The notes: generated from the letters alone by a model not told the origin. A DNA stretch of 64,000 nucleotides from Chitinophagaceae bacterium (GCA_947469485.1 CANIPU010000007.1:78637-142636), one strand, 5' to 3'; shown: positions 7,015 to 16,489, counted from the first letter of the stretch. Made by a program: numbers and translations.

Positions 7015-7281
7015 TTAGATACCTGTTTTAATTTCAGTAAAGATACGAAATAAAATTGACATTATTTTTAAAATAGACATTTTTTGTCAAAATAAATAAA
7101 CTGATTATCAATATATTATACCACTTTTTAAAGAAGCTGGATACCTAAATGAAAATTAAAATCAGGTATCCGAATAGGTATCTTGAGGATACTGATTTCA
7201 TGAAATATGTGGTTGTTTGGTGAAATAAAAAACCACCATAAACATTTAGTTTACAGTGGTTTAGTGGTATTTGGTATCTAA
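7015..7281. repeat. Cluster of AGGTATC sites between integrase and tRNA (candidate att/arm sites)
   Basis: Five copies of GGTATC in both orientations lie in this gene-free stretch: 7015-7024 and 7139-7146 (as GATACCT), 7164-7171, 7176-7183 and 7273-7281. The pair 7139-7146/7164-7171 forms a perfect GGATACCT/AGGTATCC inverted repeat, and GTATC-TTGAG-GATAC (7179-7192) forms a small hairpin. AGGTATCTAA and GGTATCTAA occur at the two extremes. Spaced copies next to a lambda-type integrase gene fit arm-type binding sites; this role is inferred. The rest of 7013-7285 is AT-rich with the tRNA terminator. Confidence 0.5.
7223..7262 (-). terminator. Terminator downstream of tRNA-Ser
   Basis: AAACCAC and GTGGTTT (7230-7236 and 7256-7262) plus inner TAAAC/GTTTA arms make a two-part stem. 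On the minus strand it is followed by TTTTTTATTT. It would end the tRNA-Ser transcript 24 bp past the mature 3' end. Confidence 0.7.
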
Positions 7282-7285
7282 GATG

Positions 7286-7370
7286 CGGAGAGAAAGGGAT
7301 TCGAACCCCTGGAACATTGCTGTTCAACGGTTTTCAAGACCGCCGCTATCGACCGCTCAGCCATCTCTCC
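7286..7370 (-). tRNA. tRNA-Ser (anticodon UGA)
   Basis: 85 nt, class II with a long variable arm. The acceptor stem GGAGAGA pairs with TCTCTCC, discriminator G. D-arm GCTGAGCGG, anticodon loop CTTGAAA (anticodon TGA), T-arm GGGGTTCGAATCCC are all present. CCA is not encoded. Its 3' end faces the integrase, so it is the likely integration target of the island. I could not find a second copy of its 3' end in 1-7280, so the far boundary must lie outside the window. Confidence 0.95.
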
Positions 7371-7536
7371 GCCGCAAAAATAACCGCAGATTTCATTTGG
7401 CAAATTTTAACTGCACTTTATTGACAAATTAATTTTTAAATGATGTTGAATTGCGAAATAAAAAGAGGATATTTGGAAAACTATATGATTATTTGAGCGT
7501 AGAGTCAGCAAATTTTCAATAACCATAATTGTCATA

Positions 7537-10500
7537 ATGAAGAACTTCTTTTACCACTCATTTTTTATCATTTTGATTTTTACTTTTTCCAGGTCATTTG
7601 GAATGACTGGAGAAAACAAAATTGCTCCAGTATATTCCTTTACTGAAAATAAGGGGCAACTAATAAATTCAGAAAACCTACCTGCATCTGATGTGTTATT
7701 TTATTGTTCTGTTGGGGGAATGAATATTTATATCTGTAAAAACAAACTTTATTATGTTTTAAGTAAAAAATCTGAAGGAGAAGTTTCATTATTTAGCGAT
7801 AACGAAGGGGCTGATAGAAATTTTAAGAAAGAGTTTAATCGAGTTGAAGTGAGTTTGGCAAATTGCAATTCAAATATTTCTGCTAATGCTGAAGAAGAAA
7901 GTTCATTGATATCTAATTATTATTTACAAAATTGCCCCAATGGAATTACCGCAAAAAATTATAAGAAAATAAGATTAGAAAATGTTTATCCGGGTATTAA
8001 TTGGGTATTATATTTTAAAGAAGAGAATGGAAATACTGTTTTTAAATATGACTTTGAAGTAAACGCCGGAGCAGATGTTAATCGTATCAGATTAAAATAC
8101 AGTGGCGCAACAAAAATAACAAAATCAATTGATGGGGGTATTGATATTGAAACCCTGTTTGGTAAAATTACTGATGGAAAGCCGTTTTCATACCTAAAAG
8201 ATTCAAAACAGGAAATCAAATCTTCATTTAAATTTTTTAACGACCAAATTGGCTTTGACTTAAATAATTACGATAAAAAAGAAAAGATAATTATTGACCC
8301 GACTGTGTTATGGTCAACTTATTATGGGTACAATGGTGATGAACATGGAAGAGCTGTTGCAGTAGATGCAAATGGTTTTATTTATGCAGGTGGTTTTACA
8401 AACAGTACAAACTTTCCTGTTCTTAATGGTTATAGTTCTCCGGTTCATCAGGGGTTTGATGGTTGGATAATGAAACTAACACCTTCATTTCAACCGATAT
8501 GGGTTACATACTATGGTGGAAGTCTGGCTGATGTTTGCAGAACATTGGAAGTTGATTCAGCCGGGAATGTTTTCGCCGGTTTGGAAACCCGAAGTGCAGA
8601 TATGCCAACCTTTAATGCTTATCAACAAGTTAAGGGTGATACGGATGATTTGTTTATTATGAAATTAAATCCTTCTGGTATTCCAATCTGGGCAAGTTTT
8701 TATGGAGGAAATAATCTGGATGCTATGAGAAGGATTAAGCTTAGTAATTTCGGGTACCTTTTAGCTTCAGGGTATTCAAAAAGTACTAATTTCCCAATGA
8801 TAAACCCAATTCAAGGGACTAATGCCGGTGATGCTGATGCTGTAATAATGAAAATTAGTATGGCAACAGGTTTTCCAATTTGGTCAACCTACTATGGGGG
8901 TTCAGGATATGATGAACCAGTCGGAATAACATTGGATAGCAACAATAATATTTTCGTAGTTGGAACTACATTAAGTTCAAATTTTCCTGTATTAAACGCT
9001 TTTCAGGGAGCAAAACGAGGCCCCAGTGACATATTTGTTTTGAAGTTGAACGCAAATCTTTCAGTTGCCTGGTCTACCTATATTGGAAGTACAATGGATG
9101 ATGATGGTAATGGTGTAGGAGTTGACAATAATGGTAACTGTTTTATACTTGGAACAACCAAGAAAGGAAATTATCCGATTCTTAATGCATGGGATAACGA
9201 TTATAATGGTCCTTCTGACGCTGTTGTTACTAAATTTAGTCCAACAGGAAGTATGATGTGGTCAACCTATGCAGGAGGTCAGGGAACAGAAGATGGGAAT
9301 TCTATTACTATAGATAATTCAGGAAATGTTTTAGCTACCGGATATACATTAAGTACATCTTTTCCAATGGTAAATGCAATACAACCGGTTTTTGGTGGAA
9401 TACATGATGCATTTGTCTTAAGGTTTTCCAATACAGGAACTTGCCTAATGTCAACTTATTATGGCGGAAATGGAATGGAGCATGCAAGAAGTATTGCAGT
9501 TGATAATTCTGGAAATGCTTATATCGTAGGTTCTACTGAAAGCACAAACTTGCTATTGGTTAATCCAATACAAAGTGCAAATGGGTCATTAGGAAACGCT
9601 TCAGCAGATTGTTTTATGTTGAAATTAAACTATTCATTACATGTAAAACCTTTCATCTTTTTAAATGGCAATAATCCAAAATGTAATTTTTCAGATACAG
9701 TTTTATTGACCAGCAACAATTCTTTAGGCAATATTTGGTCAAATGGTGCAACAACTCAAAGTATAAATGTTAATCAGCCAGGTGGATATTTTGTTACTTC
9801 TTACGATTCAACAGGAATAGGAGTTAAGTCAGATAATTTAATTATTCAAAACAGTTTACTAGCCGATTATATTTCTGATTCGACCGGATTCAACAACCTA
9901 TGCAGATATTCTTCTTTTAATTTAAATACACCAATTATTAATAGCGCAAGTTTTATCTGGATAAATCCAAATGGTAATGCTTTACCATTATTAAGTACTT
10001 CTATTGATAACTTACAAGATTCTTCCTTAGGCATTTATAGTTGCATAGCCATTATTGGAAATTGTTCAAAAGTTGTAAGGAAAATAAACCTGATTAATTT
10101 CTTTGATCAAGTTATTCCTACAGGAATTAGTTTTTCTGGCCCGGTTTGTCCAGGTGGTTCTTTTACCATAAGTATTGATAGTATTGCAGGTGTTCAGATA
10201 TTATGGATTGGCCCAAATGGGTTCACCGCAAATTCAAAAACAATTTCAGTATTAAATGCACAGCCCCAAAATTCAGGTATATATGCCGTTAAATGGATTA
10301 TGAATGGTTGTGAAAGTTCTGTTTCCAATATTTCAGCTATCGTTCATTCAAATCCGGTTGCTAATGCTGGAGGAGATGTGAATTTATGTAGCGGACAAAA
10401 TGTACAATTGCTAGGTACAGGTGGAGTTAGTTATACATGGTTTCCTAGTGCAGGATTAAGTGCAACAAATATTTCAAACCCAATTGCTTCACCAACAATT

Positions 10501-11385
10501 TCAACAACCTACATTCTTTCTGTTATTGATTTAAATAATTGTCAGAATACAGATGATGTTGTATTTACTATTTCATCTTTACCAGTACCGGATGCCGGGC
10601 AAGATTTGATTGCATGCAATGGAAATAATAGTATAAACCTTGAAGGAATTGCACCGTCGAGCGGTATAGGTACTTGGACATGCACAACTCCCCCAAAAGC
10701 AACAATTCAAAATACAAATAACCCAAGCACTCTGGTTACCAATTTAAAAGTTGGTTCCAATCAATTTAAATGGACAGTTTCTAATGGAGCTTGTACACCT
10801 GCTTATGATTTAACAATTGTTAAATACACCACAGCTGCAAATTTTGGGTGTATAAAACCATCTAACCTTAAGCAGACTATTAACGGAAACGCTGCCACTT
10901 TAAATTGGTCAAATTGTACAATTGCAGATCAGTTTCAGTTTAGATATACTATTAATAATGTTTCATATAATGTCTTAACTACTAATTTCACAACTGTACT
11001 TAATAATCTTGCACCTGGAATTTATACTTGGAAAGTAAGACCTAAATGCAACGGAGTTTGGTCTGCTTTTTCTATTTCTAAAACATTTGTTATATATCCT
11101 CTTCATGAAGAAGAAAATATCACTCAAGAAAGCGATGGTCTTTTTTTATTTCCAAATCCTGTTTCTGGCCAGCTGAATATTTCTTTTAATGTTCATTCAG
11201 CCGGAAATTATAAAATTGAAATGATTGATGTATTAGGCAAAGTTTTGAATTCACAAACAGCCGAATTTGAAGAAGGTAAATGGTCTTTAAATTTTTATAC
11301 TGGAGAATTAGGTGGTGGTATATATTTTATTCGTTTGACTGGAATTGATAATACATATCTGATAAATAAATTTATTAAGCAATAG
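7537..11385 (+). CDS. Large secreted SBBP beta-propeller/Ig-like protein, T9SS type A cargo
   Basis: 1282 residues. Signal peptide (about 1-22). Residues 30-250 form the conserved N-terminal region found before SBBP repeats (DUF7948-like). Residues about 257-685 hold seven repeats of roughly 60 residues of the pattern WSTYYGG...D..GN.Y..G.T.S.NFP..N, consistent with a seven-bladed propeller. Then Ig/PKD-like segments (about 690-1080), a fibronectin III-like unit (about 1105-1190) and a type A sorting domain (about 1205-1282: LFLFPNPVSGQLNI, GKVLNSQ, GGIYFIRL). It is expected at the cell surface or outside; the ligand is unknown. It converges on folC with no gap between the two stop codons. 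Confidence 0.88.
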   Translation: MKNFFYHSFFIILIFTFSRSFGMTGENKIAPVYSFTENKGQLINSENLPASDVLFYCSVGGMNIYICKNKLYYVLSKKSEGEVSLFSDNEGADRNFKKEFNRVEVSLANCNSNISANAEEESSLISNYYLQNCPNGITAKNYKKIRLENVYPGINWVLYFKEENGNTVFKYDFEVNAGADVNRIRLKYSGATKITKSIDGGIDIETLFGKITDGKPFSYLKDSKQEIKSSFKFFNDQIGFDLNNYDKKEKIIIDPTVLWSTYYGYNGDEHGRAVAVDANGFIYAGGFTNSTNFPVLNGYSSPVHQGFDGWIMKLTPSFQPIWVTYYGGSLADVCRTLEVDSAGNVFAGLETRSADMPTFNAYQQVKGDTDDLFIMKLNPSGIPIWASFYGGNNLDAMRRIKLSNFGYLLASGYSKSTNFPMINPIQGTNAGDADAVIMKISMATGFPIWSTYYGGSGYDEPVGITLDSNNNIFVVGTTLSSNFPVLNAFQGAKRGPSDIFVLKLNANLSVAWSTYIGSTMDDDGNGVGVDNNGNCFILGTTKKGNYPILNAWDNDYNGPSDAVVTKFSPTGSMMWSTYAGGQGTEDGNSITIDNSGNVLATGYTLSTSFPMVNAIQPVFGGIHDAFVLRFSNTGTCLMSTYYGGNGMEHARSIAVDNSGNAYIVGSTESTNLLLVNPIQSANGSLGNASADCFMLKLNYSLHVKPFIFLNGNNPKCNFSDTVLLTSNNSLGNIWSNGATTQSINVNQPGGYFVTSYDSTGIGVKSDNLIIQNSLLADYISDSTGFNNLCRYSSFNLNTPIINSASFIWINPNGNALPLLSTSIDNLQDSSLGIYSCIAIIGNCSKVVRKINLINFFDQVIPTGISFSGPVCPGGSFTISIDSIAGVQILWIGPNGFTANSKTISVLNAQPQNSGIYAVKWIMNGCESSVSNISAIVHSNPVANAGGDVNLCSGQNVQLLGTGGVSYTWFPSAGLSATNISNPIASPTISTTYILSVIDLNNCQNTDDVVFTISSLPVPDAGQDLIACNGNNSINLEGIAPSSGIGTWTCTTPPKATIQNTNNPSTLVTNLKVGSNQFKWTVSNGACTPAYDLTIVKYTTAANFGCIKPSNLKQTINGNAATLNWSNCTIADQFQFRYTINNVSYNVLTTNFTTVLNNLAPGIYTWKVRPKCNGVWSAFSISKTFVIYPLHEEENITQESDGLFLFPNPVSGQLNISFNVHSAGNYKIEMIDVLGKVLNSQTAEFEEGKWSLNFYTGELGGGIYFIRLTGIDNTYLINKFIKQ

Positions 11386-12666
11386 TCAGATAATTTCCGC
11401 TACAATAAAAGTGCTTCCGCCAATGAAAATCAAATCGTTTTCGGAAGCATTTTTTTTTGCTTCATTGAAAGCTGCCTGAACAGAACGAAAATATTTTCCT
11501 TTCAATCCGATTGTAGTGGCTTCTTCAAATAATACTTTTTCATCCAATCCTCTTGGGATATTCGGCTTGCAAAAATAGTAAATGAAATTTTTGGGTAGCA
11601 GTTGAAGAATATTCTTTCGGTCTTTATCTCCAACCATTCCCAACACAAAATGAACTTCTTCTTTTTGTAATGAATGAATTTGCTCCATCACATCTTTAAT
11701 TCCAGCTTCGTTATGACCGACATCAGCTATAGTTAATGGTTGATTGTTCAAAACTTCCCAGCGACCTCGCAATCCGGTTATTTGTTTTGTATTCGCCAGC
11801 GCTTGACGAATATGCTCATCGGTAATTATGAAATTCAGTTTTCGCAATTCTGCTACAGCTGCAAGGAAAGTGCAAATATTTTTTTGCTGATAATTTCCTG
11901 ATAGGTCAAGTGTGTAATTCTCTGATTTGTTTTTTGATGTAACAATGAGTGTTTGCTTGAATCCGGAATAATTTTTTCCGCTTACTTTAAATTGTTCATC
12001 AGCAAAAACTATTGGAGTAGTTAGTTCTTTAGCTTTATGAAGAAAAATATTTTTTGTTTCTGATTGAAATTCCCCAATCACAACAGGAATATTTGGCTTA
12101 ATAATTCCTGCTTTTTCAATCGCAATTTTTTCCAGAGTATCACCCAACAAATCTTTGTGGTCAAAACTGATATTGGTAATTATGGATAGGAGCGGAGTGA
12201 TAATGTTTGTTGAATCCAATCTTCCACCCAATCCGGTTTCAATAACTGCGATATCAATTTTCTCTTCCGCAAAAAATTCAAATGCTAAACCAACAGTCCA
12301 TTCGAAGAACGAAGGTTTTATTTTTTCAAACTGCTTAGAATATTTTTCAACGAAGTCAATCACTTTCTTTTCAGCAATCATTTCACCATTGATTCTGATT
12401 CGTTCGCGAAAATCTTTCAGATGCGGTGAAGTATAAAGTCCGGTTTTATAACCTGCTGTTTGTAGAACAGAAGCAAGCATGTGTGAAGTAGAACCTTTTC
12501 CGTTTGTTCCTGCAATGTGAATGCTCTTGAAATTGTTATGCGGATTATTTAAACTGTTACATATGGCAATTGTGTTATTCAAATCAGCTTTGTAAGCAGC
12601 TGCGCCAATGCGATGAAACATTGGTAATTGAGAAAATAAATAATCAAGTGTTTCAGAATAATTCAC
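11386..12666 (-). CDS. folC: Bifunctional folylpolyglutamate synthase/dihydrofolate synthase
   Basis: 426 residues, the usual length for FolC. The cytoplasmic enzyme ligates glutamate to dihydropteroate or folates with ATP. Visible: N-terminal LFSQLPMFHRIGAAAYK, the P-loop HIAGTNGKGSTSHMLA (about 50-65), the conserved TSPHLKDFRERIRING, the Mur-ligase-type ETGLGGRLDSTNI and NISFDHKDLLGDTLEKIAIE, and C-terminal ADVGHNEAGIKDV. The start is GTG at 12666; the next methionine is inside the conserved N-terminus. The gene follows the TonB gene by 88 bp on the same strand and could be read through from it. Confidence 0.95.
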   Translation of the reverse strand: MNYSETLDYLFSQLPMFHRIGAAAYKADLNNTIAICNSLNNPHNNFKSIHIAGTNGKGSTSHMLASVLQTAGYKTGLYTSPHLKDFRERIRINGEMIAEKKVIDFVEKYSKQFEKIKPSFFEWTVGLAFEFFAEEKIDIAVIETGLGGRLDSTNIITPLLSIITNISFDHKDLLGDTLEKIAIEKAGIIKPNIPVVIGEFQSETKNIFLHKAKELTTPIVFADEQFKVSGKNYSGFKQTLIVTSKNKSENYTLDLSGNYQQKNICTFLAAVAELRKLNFIITDEHIRQALANTKQITGLRGRWEVLNNQPLTIADVGHNEAGIKDVMEQIHSLQKEEVHFVLGMVGDKDRKNILQLLPKNFIYYFCKPNIPRGLDEKVLFEEATTIGLKGKYFRSVQAAFNEAKKNASENDLIFIGGSTFIVAEII

Positions 12667-12753
12667 ACCGCAAATATTCTGAGGAAATATTCATTCAAAG
12701 AAATATTTCAGAATAAATTATTTCTCAACTGAAAAAGCTAGTTCAGTGAAATT

Positions 12754-13593
12754 TTATTTCGCTTTAAAATTATATGTTATGGTTCCGAACTGTTCATCCA
12801 TAGCAGCAGAGTTCACATCGAACTGCGCAGCCAATGATGCCTGCTTGGCAAGATTTAATAAATAAGTTGAGGTAGTGGTGGAACCTTGTGCAGGACCATC
12901 CGCAGAAATAACTTTCCCTTGTTTGTTAACTTTTATTTTCACCACTACAATTCCGGTTTCCTGCGAATTATTTTTCAGCGATGGTTCTTTCATCATTTTT
13001 CTTCCGGTCAGATTGTAGTTGATTCCTTTTCCGTATCCGCCTGGTCCGCCATTGATACCAGGTGTTCCTGAATAATTGGTTCCGGTTGGTGTTCCATTAG
13101 TTTGTCCTTTGTCGCCGGGATGAGTGCCATCACCTTCACTGGAGCTGTTTGTATTTGTCCATCCTTTAAAAACGGCTTTGGGTTGTTCTTGTTTTTTTTC
13201 TTCAGTTTTTTTATCAGTTGGAGTGACTGGTACAACGGTTGTTTTTTTCTTTTTGTTGTCATCCTTCTTTTTAGAATTGACTATCACATCAGAATTTTCC
13301 TGCGAAATAATTTTATCGCCTGTGCTTTTTTCAGGAGTAGTTGGTTTCACTGCTTGCGGTAGTACTGGTGCAACATCAGTAGCGATAGGTTGCACATCAC
13401 CCATGCCATCATCCATGTAACCAAAATTAATTTCCACGCCACCGCTGTCCCACGCAGGAATCGGAGGTGTTACACCTGTGAGAAAAAAGAAAAGGATAAT
13501 TAATATTCCATGTATCGCAATGGAGGTTATCATTCCTTTAACCTGATTTTGTTTTTCAACCCGGTCGTTTTCCATTTCAAACAAACGCGCCAT
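12754..13593 (-). CDS. TonB-like energy transducer
   Basis: 279 residues: short cytoplasmic N-terminus, one membrane helix (about 22-41, SIAIHGILIILFFFLTGV), a long periplasmic linker rich in Lys, Pro, Thr and Gly (about 60-195) and a C-terminal TonB-like domain (about 205-279, IVVVKIKVNKQGKVISADG). Unlike classical TonB, the segment after the helix is glycine/asparagine-rich rather than Pro-Glu/Pro-Lys repeats. Together with ExbD and ExbB/TolQ genes just upstream (5-bp gap, then 1-bp overlap) it forms a complete inner-membrane motor that transmits proton-motive force to outer-membrane receptors. Which receptor it serves is unknown. Confidence 0.88.
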   Translation of the reverse strand: MARLFEMENDRVEKQNQVKGMITSIAIHGILIILFFFLTGVTPPIPAWDSGGVEINFGYMDDGMGDVQPIATDVAPVLPQAVKPTTPEKSTGDKIISQENSDVIVNSKKKDDNKKKKTTVVPVTPTDKKTEEKKQEQPKAVFKGWTNTNSSSEGDGTHPGDKGQTNGTPTGTNYSGTPGINGGPGGYGKGINYNLTGRKMMKEPSLKNNSQETGIVVVKIKVNKQGKVISADGPAQGSTTTSTYLLNLAKQASLAAQFDVNSAAMDEQFGTITYNFKAK

Positions 13594-13598
13594 AAAAT

Positions 13599-14003
13599 TT
13601 AATTTTTATTTTGAACAGCCAATACCATCCGCACTTTCAGTTTAGCTCCGATGTCGAGTATGTCAACAAAATCCTGAACGCTGAGCGATTGGTCAACTTT
13701 TAAAACCACAGATGGGTCTACAACAGTTTTTATTTTTTCCTGTAAAGAAATTTCGAGTGTTTCGATGGAAACCGGAACATCATCAATGGTTACATTTCTG
13801 TTGGCATCAACAGAAACATTAATCATTTTTTTTGCCACAGTTTGTTCGCCTGTTGCCCGTGGTAAAATCAGTTTTATCACTGACGGATTTACCATTGTTG
13901 AAATAATTAAAAAGAACAACAGCAACATGAACATAATGTCGTTGAGCGAGCTGGTGCTCACTTCTGAACTAAGGCGACTTCTTCTTCCTCCTCTGAGATT
14001 CAT
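13599..14003 (-). CDS. exbD: ExbD/TolR-family biopolymer transport protein
   Basis: 134 residues with one membrane helix (about 22-43: LNDIMFMLLLFFLIISTMV) that contains the conserved helix aspartate D23, essential for proton flow in the family, then a periplasmic domain (about 45-134). The ATG at 14003 overlaps the TAA of the ExbB gene by one base, so the two are translated in tandem. Family length is typical. ExbD and TolR cannot be told apart with certainty; the adjacent TonB-like gene favours ExbD. Confidence 0.92.
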   Translation of the reverse strand: MNLRGGRRSRLSSEVSTSSLNDIMFMLLLFFLIISTMVNPSVIKLILPRATGEQTVAKKMINVSVDANRNVTIDDVPVSIETLEISLQEKIKTVVDPSVVLKVDQSLSVQDFVDILDIGAKLKVRMVLAVQNKN

Positions 14004-14719
14004 TATGATGTAGGTTCCTGAATGAGGTCAACAAATTCTATTGCATTGCTTTCGAGCTGGTAGCTAACGCGGTCAATCATGCTGTTCAGATAATGGAAAG
14101 CAATGTGTGCGAAAATTCCAACAATCAAGCCCGCAGCGGAGGTAATCATCTTCTCGTACAAACCACCGGCAATAATGTCAATAGAAATATTTTTTTCAAT
14201 CGAAATTGTATAGAAAATTTTTATTACTCCACTTATGGTTCCAACGAACCCCATCATTGGAGCAATACCGGCAATGATTCCGAGCCAGCTTACATTTTTT
14301 TCCAAACGATAAATTTCCAGTTTGCCTTCATTCTCTACTGCTGATTCAACTTCCTTAATGGGTTTGCCGATTCTTTTTATTCCTTTCAGGAGCAATCGTG
14401 CAATCGGAGTATTTTGATTTTTACAATGTGCAATAGCTGCTTCCATTTTTCCGTTCACGAGATAATCGCGAATGCTTTTTATAAAATTATCGTCAATGCG
14501 CGAAGCTTTTCTGATGGTTAAAAATCTTTCAATGGTAAAATAAAGTGCAAGCACTGATAGAATTCCGATTGGAATCATTACCCAACCACCCTTCATCAGC
14601 ATTTGCAAAAAACTTAGTGACTCAGCCGGTTTACCTGTGGTAACAAGGTTAGAGGAAATTGCAGCAACAGTATCTCTAATTGAATCTGCCGCCATGTTTA
14701 TTTGAAGTAGTAAGCTCAT
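14003..14719 (-). CDS. exbB: MotA/TolQ/ExbB proton channel protein
   Basis: 238 residues with three membrane helices (about 42-66 WVMIPIGILSVLALYFTIER, about 145-170, about 190-215) and the MotA/TolQ/ExbB domain signature GIAPMMGFVGTISGVIKIF. It forms the pentameric proton channel around ExbD. It is the first gene of the exbB-exbD-tonB-like unit; 200 bp without a gene separate it from the tRNA methyltransferase upstream, where its promoter should lie. Confidence 0.92.
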   Translation of the reverse strand: MSLLLQINMAADSIRDTVAAISSNLVTTGKPAESLSFLQMLMKGGWVMIPIGILSVLALYFTIERFLTIRKASRIDDNFIKSIRDYLVNGKMEAAIAHCKNQNTPIARLLLKGIKRIGKPIKEVESAVENEGKLEIYRLEKNVSWLGIIAGIAPMMGFVGTISGVIKIFYTISIEKNISIDIIAGGLYEKMITSAAGLIVGIFAHIAFHYLNSMIDRVSYQLESNAIEFVDLIQEPTS

Positions 14720-14918
14720 GTTTTGTAGTATGCCTGTTTAAACGAGGTAAGATTCTCTTTTATTATTTCAACAAATTTATTTCCTGTGTAAGGAGCAATA
14801 GCATGGTAGATTCAACAGATTCAAATTGCTTGTAGTTAATTGTAGGCAATTTTTCAGAATACGACAGAAATTTGACTCGTGGCAATTAACTATTTTTCTT
14901 CTGAATTTATTTAGAAAA

Positions 14919-15632
14919 CTATAGATGTAGATAATAGGGCGAGAGTAATTCCATAAAACGATTGGAATATTTTCCGCCTTTTTCATGAATGAATATTTTT
15001 TCTTCTGAAAATTTATCAGGATGGAAGGAAAATGAAATGATATGAAGATGCGGAGTTTTTTCTTCGGAAGAAAAAATTATGAATTTATTTTCCGGAAATA
15101 AATGCTGGATGAAACAATGTTTTTCAAAGGAATTCATCTCATTCGGCGGAAGCATGATAAATGCTTTTCCGTTTTCACTGAGATGTTTTGAAAGAATGAT
15201 AGATAAGTTTTCGTGCGAAAGTGAATCATTGTGTCTAGCCAATGATTTCCGTACATCAGCATTTTTTTTATGTGAGGTGAAAAATGGGGGATTGCAAACA
15301 ATTAAATCAAATTTTGAATCATCATATTCACTCCATAATAAAATATCTGAATGAATTATTTTCATTTTCTCTTTCCATAATGATTTTGAAAAGTTTCTTT
15401 CTGCTAAATCTGAGGAAAGTTTATCTACTTCAATTCCAAGAATACATGATGCTTGTGATTTTTGTGCAATCATTAATGCTAACAAACCTGTTCCTGTTCC
15501 GATGTCGAGAATTGATTTTGCATTTACGGTTTCAATCAATGCACCAAACAAGCAAGCATCGGTCGTCACTTTCAGTGGTGCACCTTCCTGATGAATAATA
15601 AATTTTTTGAACTGGAAGTACGGGTTGCTCAT
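14919..15632 (-). CDS. trmN6: tRNA1(Val) (adenine37-N6)-methyltransferase
   Basis: 237 residues of the TrmN6/YfiC type. Motifs: SAM-binding SILDIGTGTGLLALMIAQKS (about 40-59), acidic IEVDK, and the N6-adenine catalytic motif NPPFF (about 114-118). The N-terminal YFQFKKFIIHQEGAPLKVTTDACLFGA is characteristic of the family. It methylates A37 of tRNA-Val in the cytoplasm. The gene stands between the motor operon and the formyltransferase operon, with 32 bp to the latter. Note that a different N6-adenine substrate cannot be excluded from sequence. Confidence 0.88.
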   Translation of the reverse strand: MSNPYFQFKKFIIHQEGAPLKVTTDACLFGALIETVNAKSILDIGTGTGLLALMIAQKSQASCILGIEVDKLSSDLAERNFSKSLWKEKMKIIHSDILLWSEYDDSKFDLIVCNPPFFTSHKKNADVRKSLARHNDSLSHENLSIILSKHLSENGKAFIMLPPNEMNSFEKHCFIQHLFPENKFIIFSSEEKTPHLHIISFSFHPDKFSEEKIFIHEKGGKYSNRFMELLSPYYLHL

Positions 15633-15664
15633 GAATAGTTAATTCTGAATATACGAAAATTTTA

Positions 15665-16489
15665 TCAAGGCAACGAAACAGTTTTTACTTCTTTTTTTAA
15701 TCGGATAAATTCTGCTGAGTTGTAATTTTTTCTGAAATCATCAGATGAAATTGATTGGAATAATTTCCATCTCGCTTTTAAATTCCAGTCTTTAGTAAAA
15801 TAAGTTGTTCCGGTTGTAATGGATGATTGCAGTGCTGACGGAACATTTGATTTATCTTTTTCTATTTGCCGAAGGCTTCTTAAATAAAGTTCGTGAGCAT
15901 GATCCATTACCTTGATATGAATTTCTTCAAAAGATTCATTTCCATTTAGGGGTGTTTGCTCCGTTGTAATCAAAGCGCCTGAATCTATTCCAGCGTCAAT
16001 CCACATTATTGTATTGCCGATGTATTGATATTGTCTGGTTGCCAGGCACCAGTTAGTACAATTTGGGCCGCCTTTTATATAAGGTGATAAACCAGTATGG
16101 AGATTAATAATTCCGTTTTTTATGGGGAGCGATAAAATTTTATTTTTTATTAAGTCGGTTCCTGATACCATAATTAAATCCGGCTGCAGTTTATTTATGA
16201 AGGAAATTGTTCCTTCTGAATTTATATTGCTTACAGTTATCGTTTCTGTTTTTGGAAATGCTGAAAAATTATTAAAATAATAATTCAAAAGGTTTTTCCA
16301 TGTCTGGTGAATTTTTTTGAAAACAATTCTATCCAATACTTTAATAAATAATTGTTTGACTTTGATTTCCGAAATTTTTTTACTTGGTCTTTTCTCAATT
16401 ACTATTCCTACCAAATTAAATTCATGCGACACTTTATTTGCCAGTGCTATCTGATTTGGCTGATCACCACAGAGTAAAATAATTTTCAT
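15665..16489 (-). CDS. Formyltransferase-family protein (sugar/lipid N-formylation candidate)
   Basis: 274 residues, Formyl_trans_N fold. The family catalytic triad is visible: N129 and H131 in INLHTGLSPYIKGG, and D169 in DAGIDSG. It lacks a methionyl-tRNA formyltransferase C-terminal domain and its order relative to other genes is not that of fmt/def, so a role in tRNA charging is unlikely. Its ATG overlaps the stop of the NodB-type deacetylase (ATGA). By analogy with ArnA/ArnD or O-antigen formyltransferases it probably formylates an amino sugar made for the envelope. Substrate unknown. Confidence 0.78.
   Translation of the reverse strand: MKIILLCGDQPNQIALANKVSHEFNLVGIVIEKRPSKKISEIKVKQLFIKVLDRIVFKKIHQTWKNLLNYYFNNFSAFPKTETITVSNINSEGTISFINKLQPDLIMVSGTDLIKNKILSLPIKNGIINLHTGLSPYIKGGPNCTNWCLATRQYQYIGNTIMWIDAGIDSGALITTEQTPLNGNESFEEIHIKVMDHAHELYLRSLRQIEKDKSNVPSALQSSITTGTTYFTKDWNLKARWKLFQSISSDDFRKNYNSAEFIRLKKEVKTVSLP

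Noticed and set aside
1..7280. Search for a second copy of the tRNA-Ser 3' end (left attachment site)
   Set aside because: No copy of the T-arm/acceptor sequence was seen on either strand; the island boundary is outside the window or the true att core is different.
12672..12716. Imperfect inverted repeat (TATTCTG...CAGAATA) after the TonB-like gene
   Set aside because: Contains mismatches and lacks a T tract, so it is not supported as a terminator.
13102..13420. Plus-strand frames of 86-98 codons opposite the TonB-like gene
   Set aside because: They mirror the repetitive Lys/Pro/Gly linker of the real protein and have no domain or start context.
14777..14986. 69-codon frame between exbB and trmN6
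   Set aside because: Overlaps the 3' end of trmN6 in another frame on the same strand and looks unconserved; the gap shows no clear gene.
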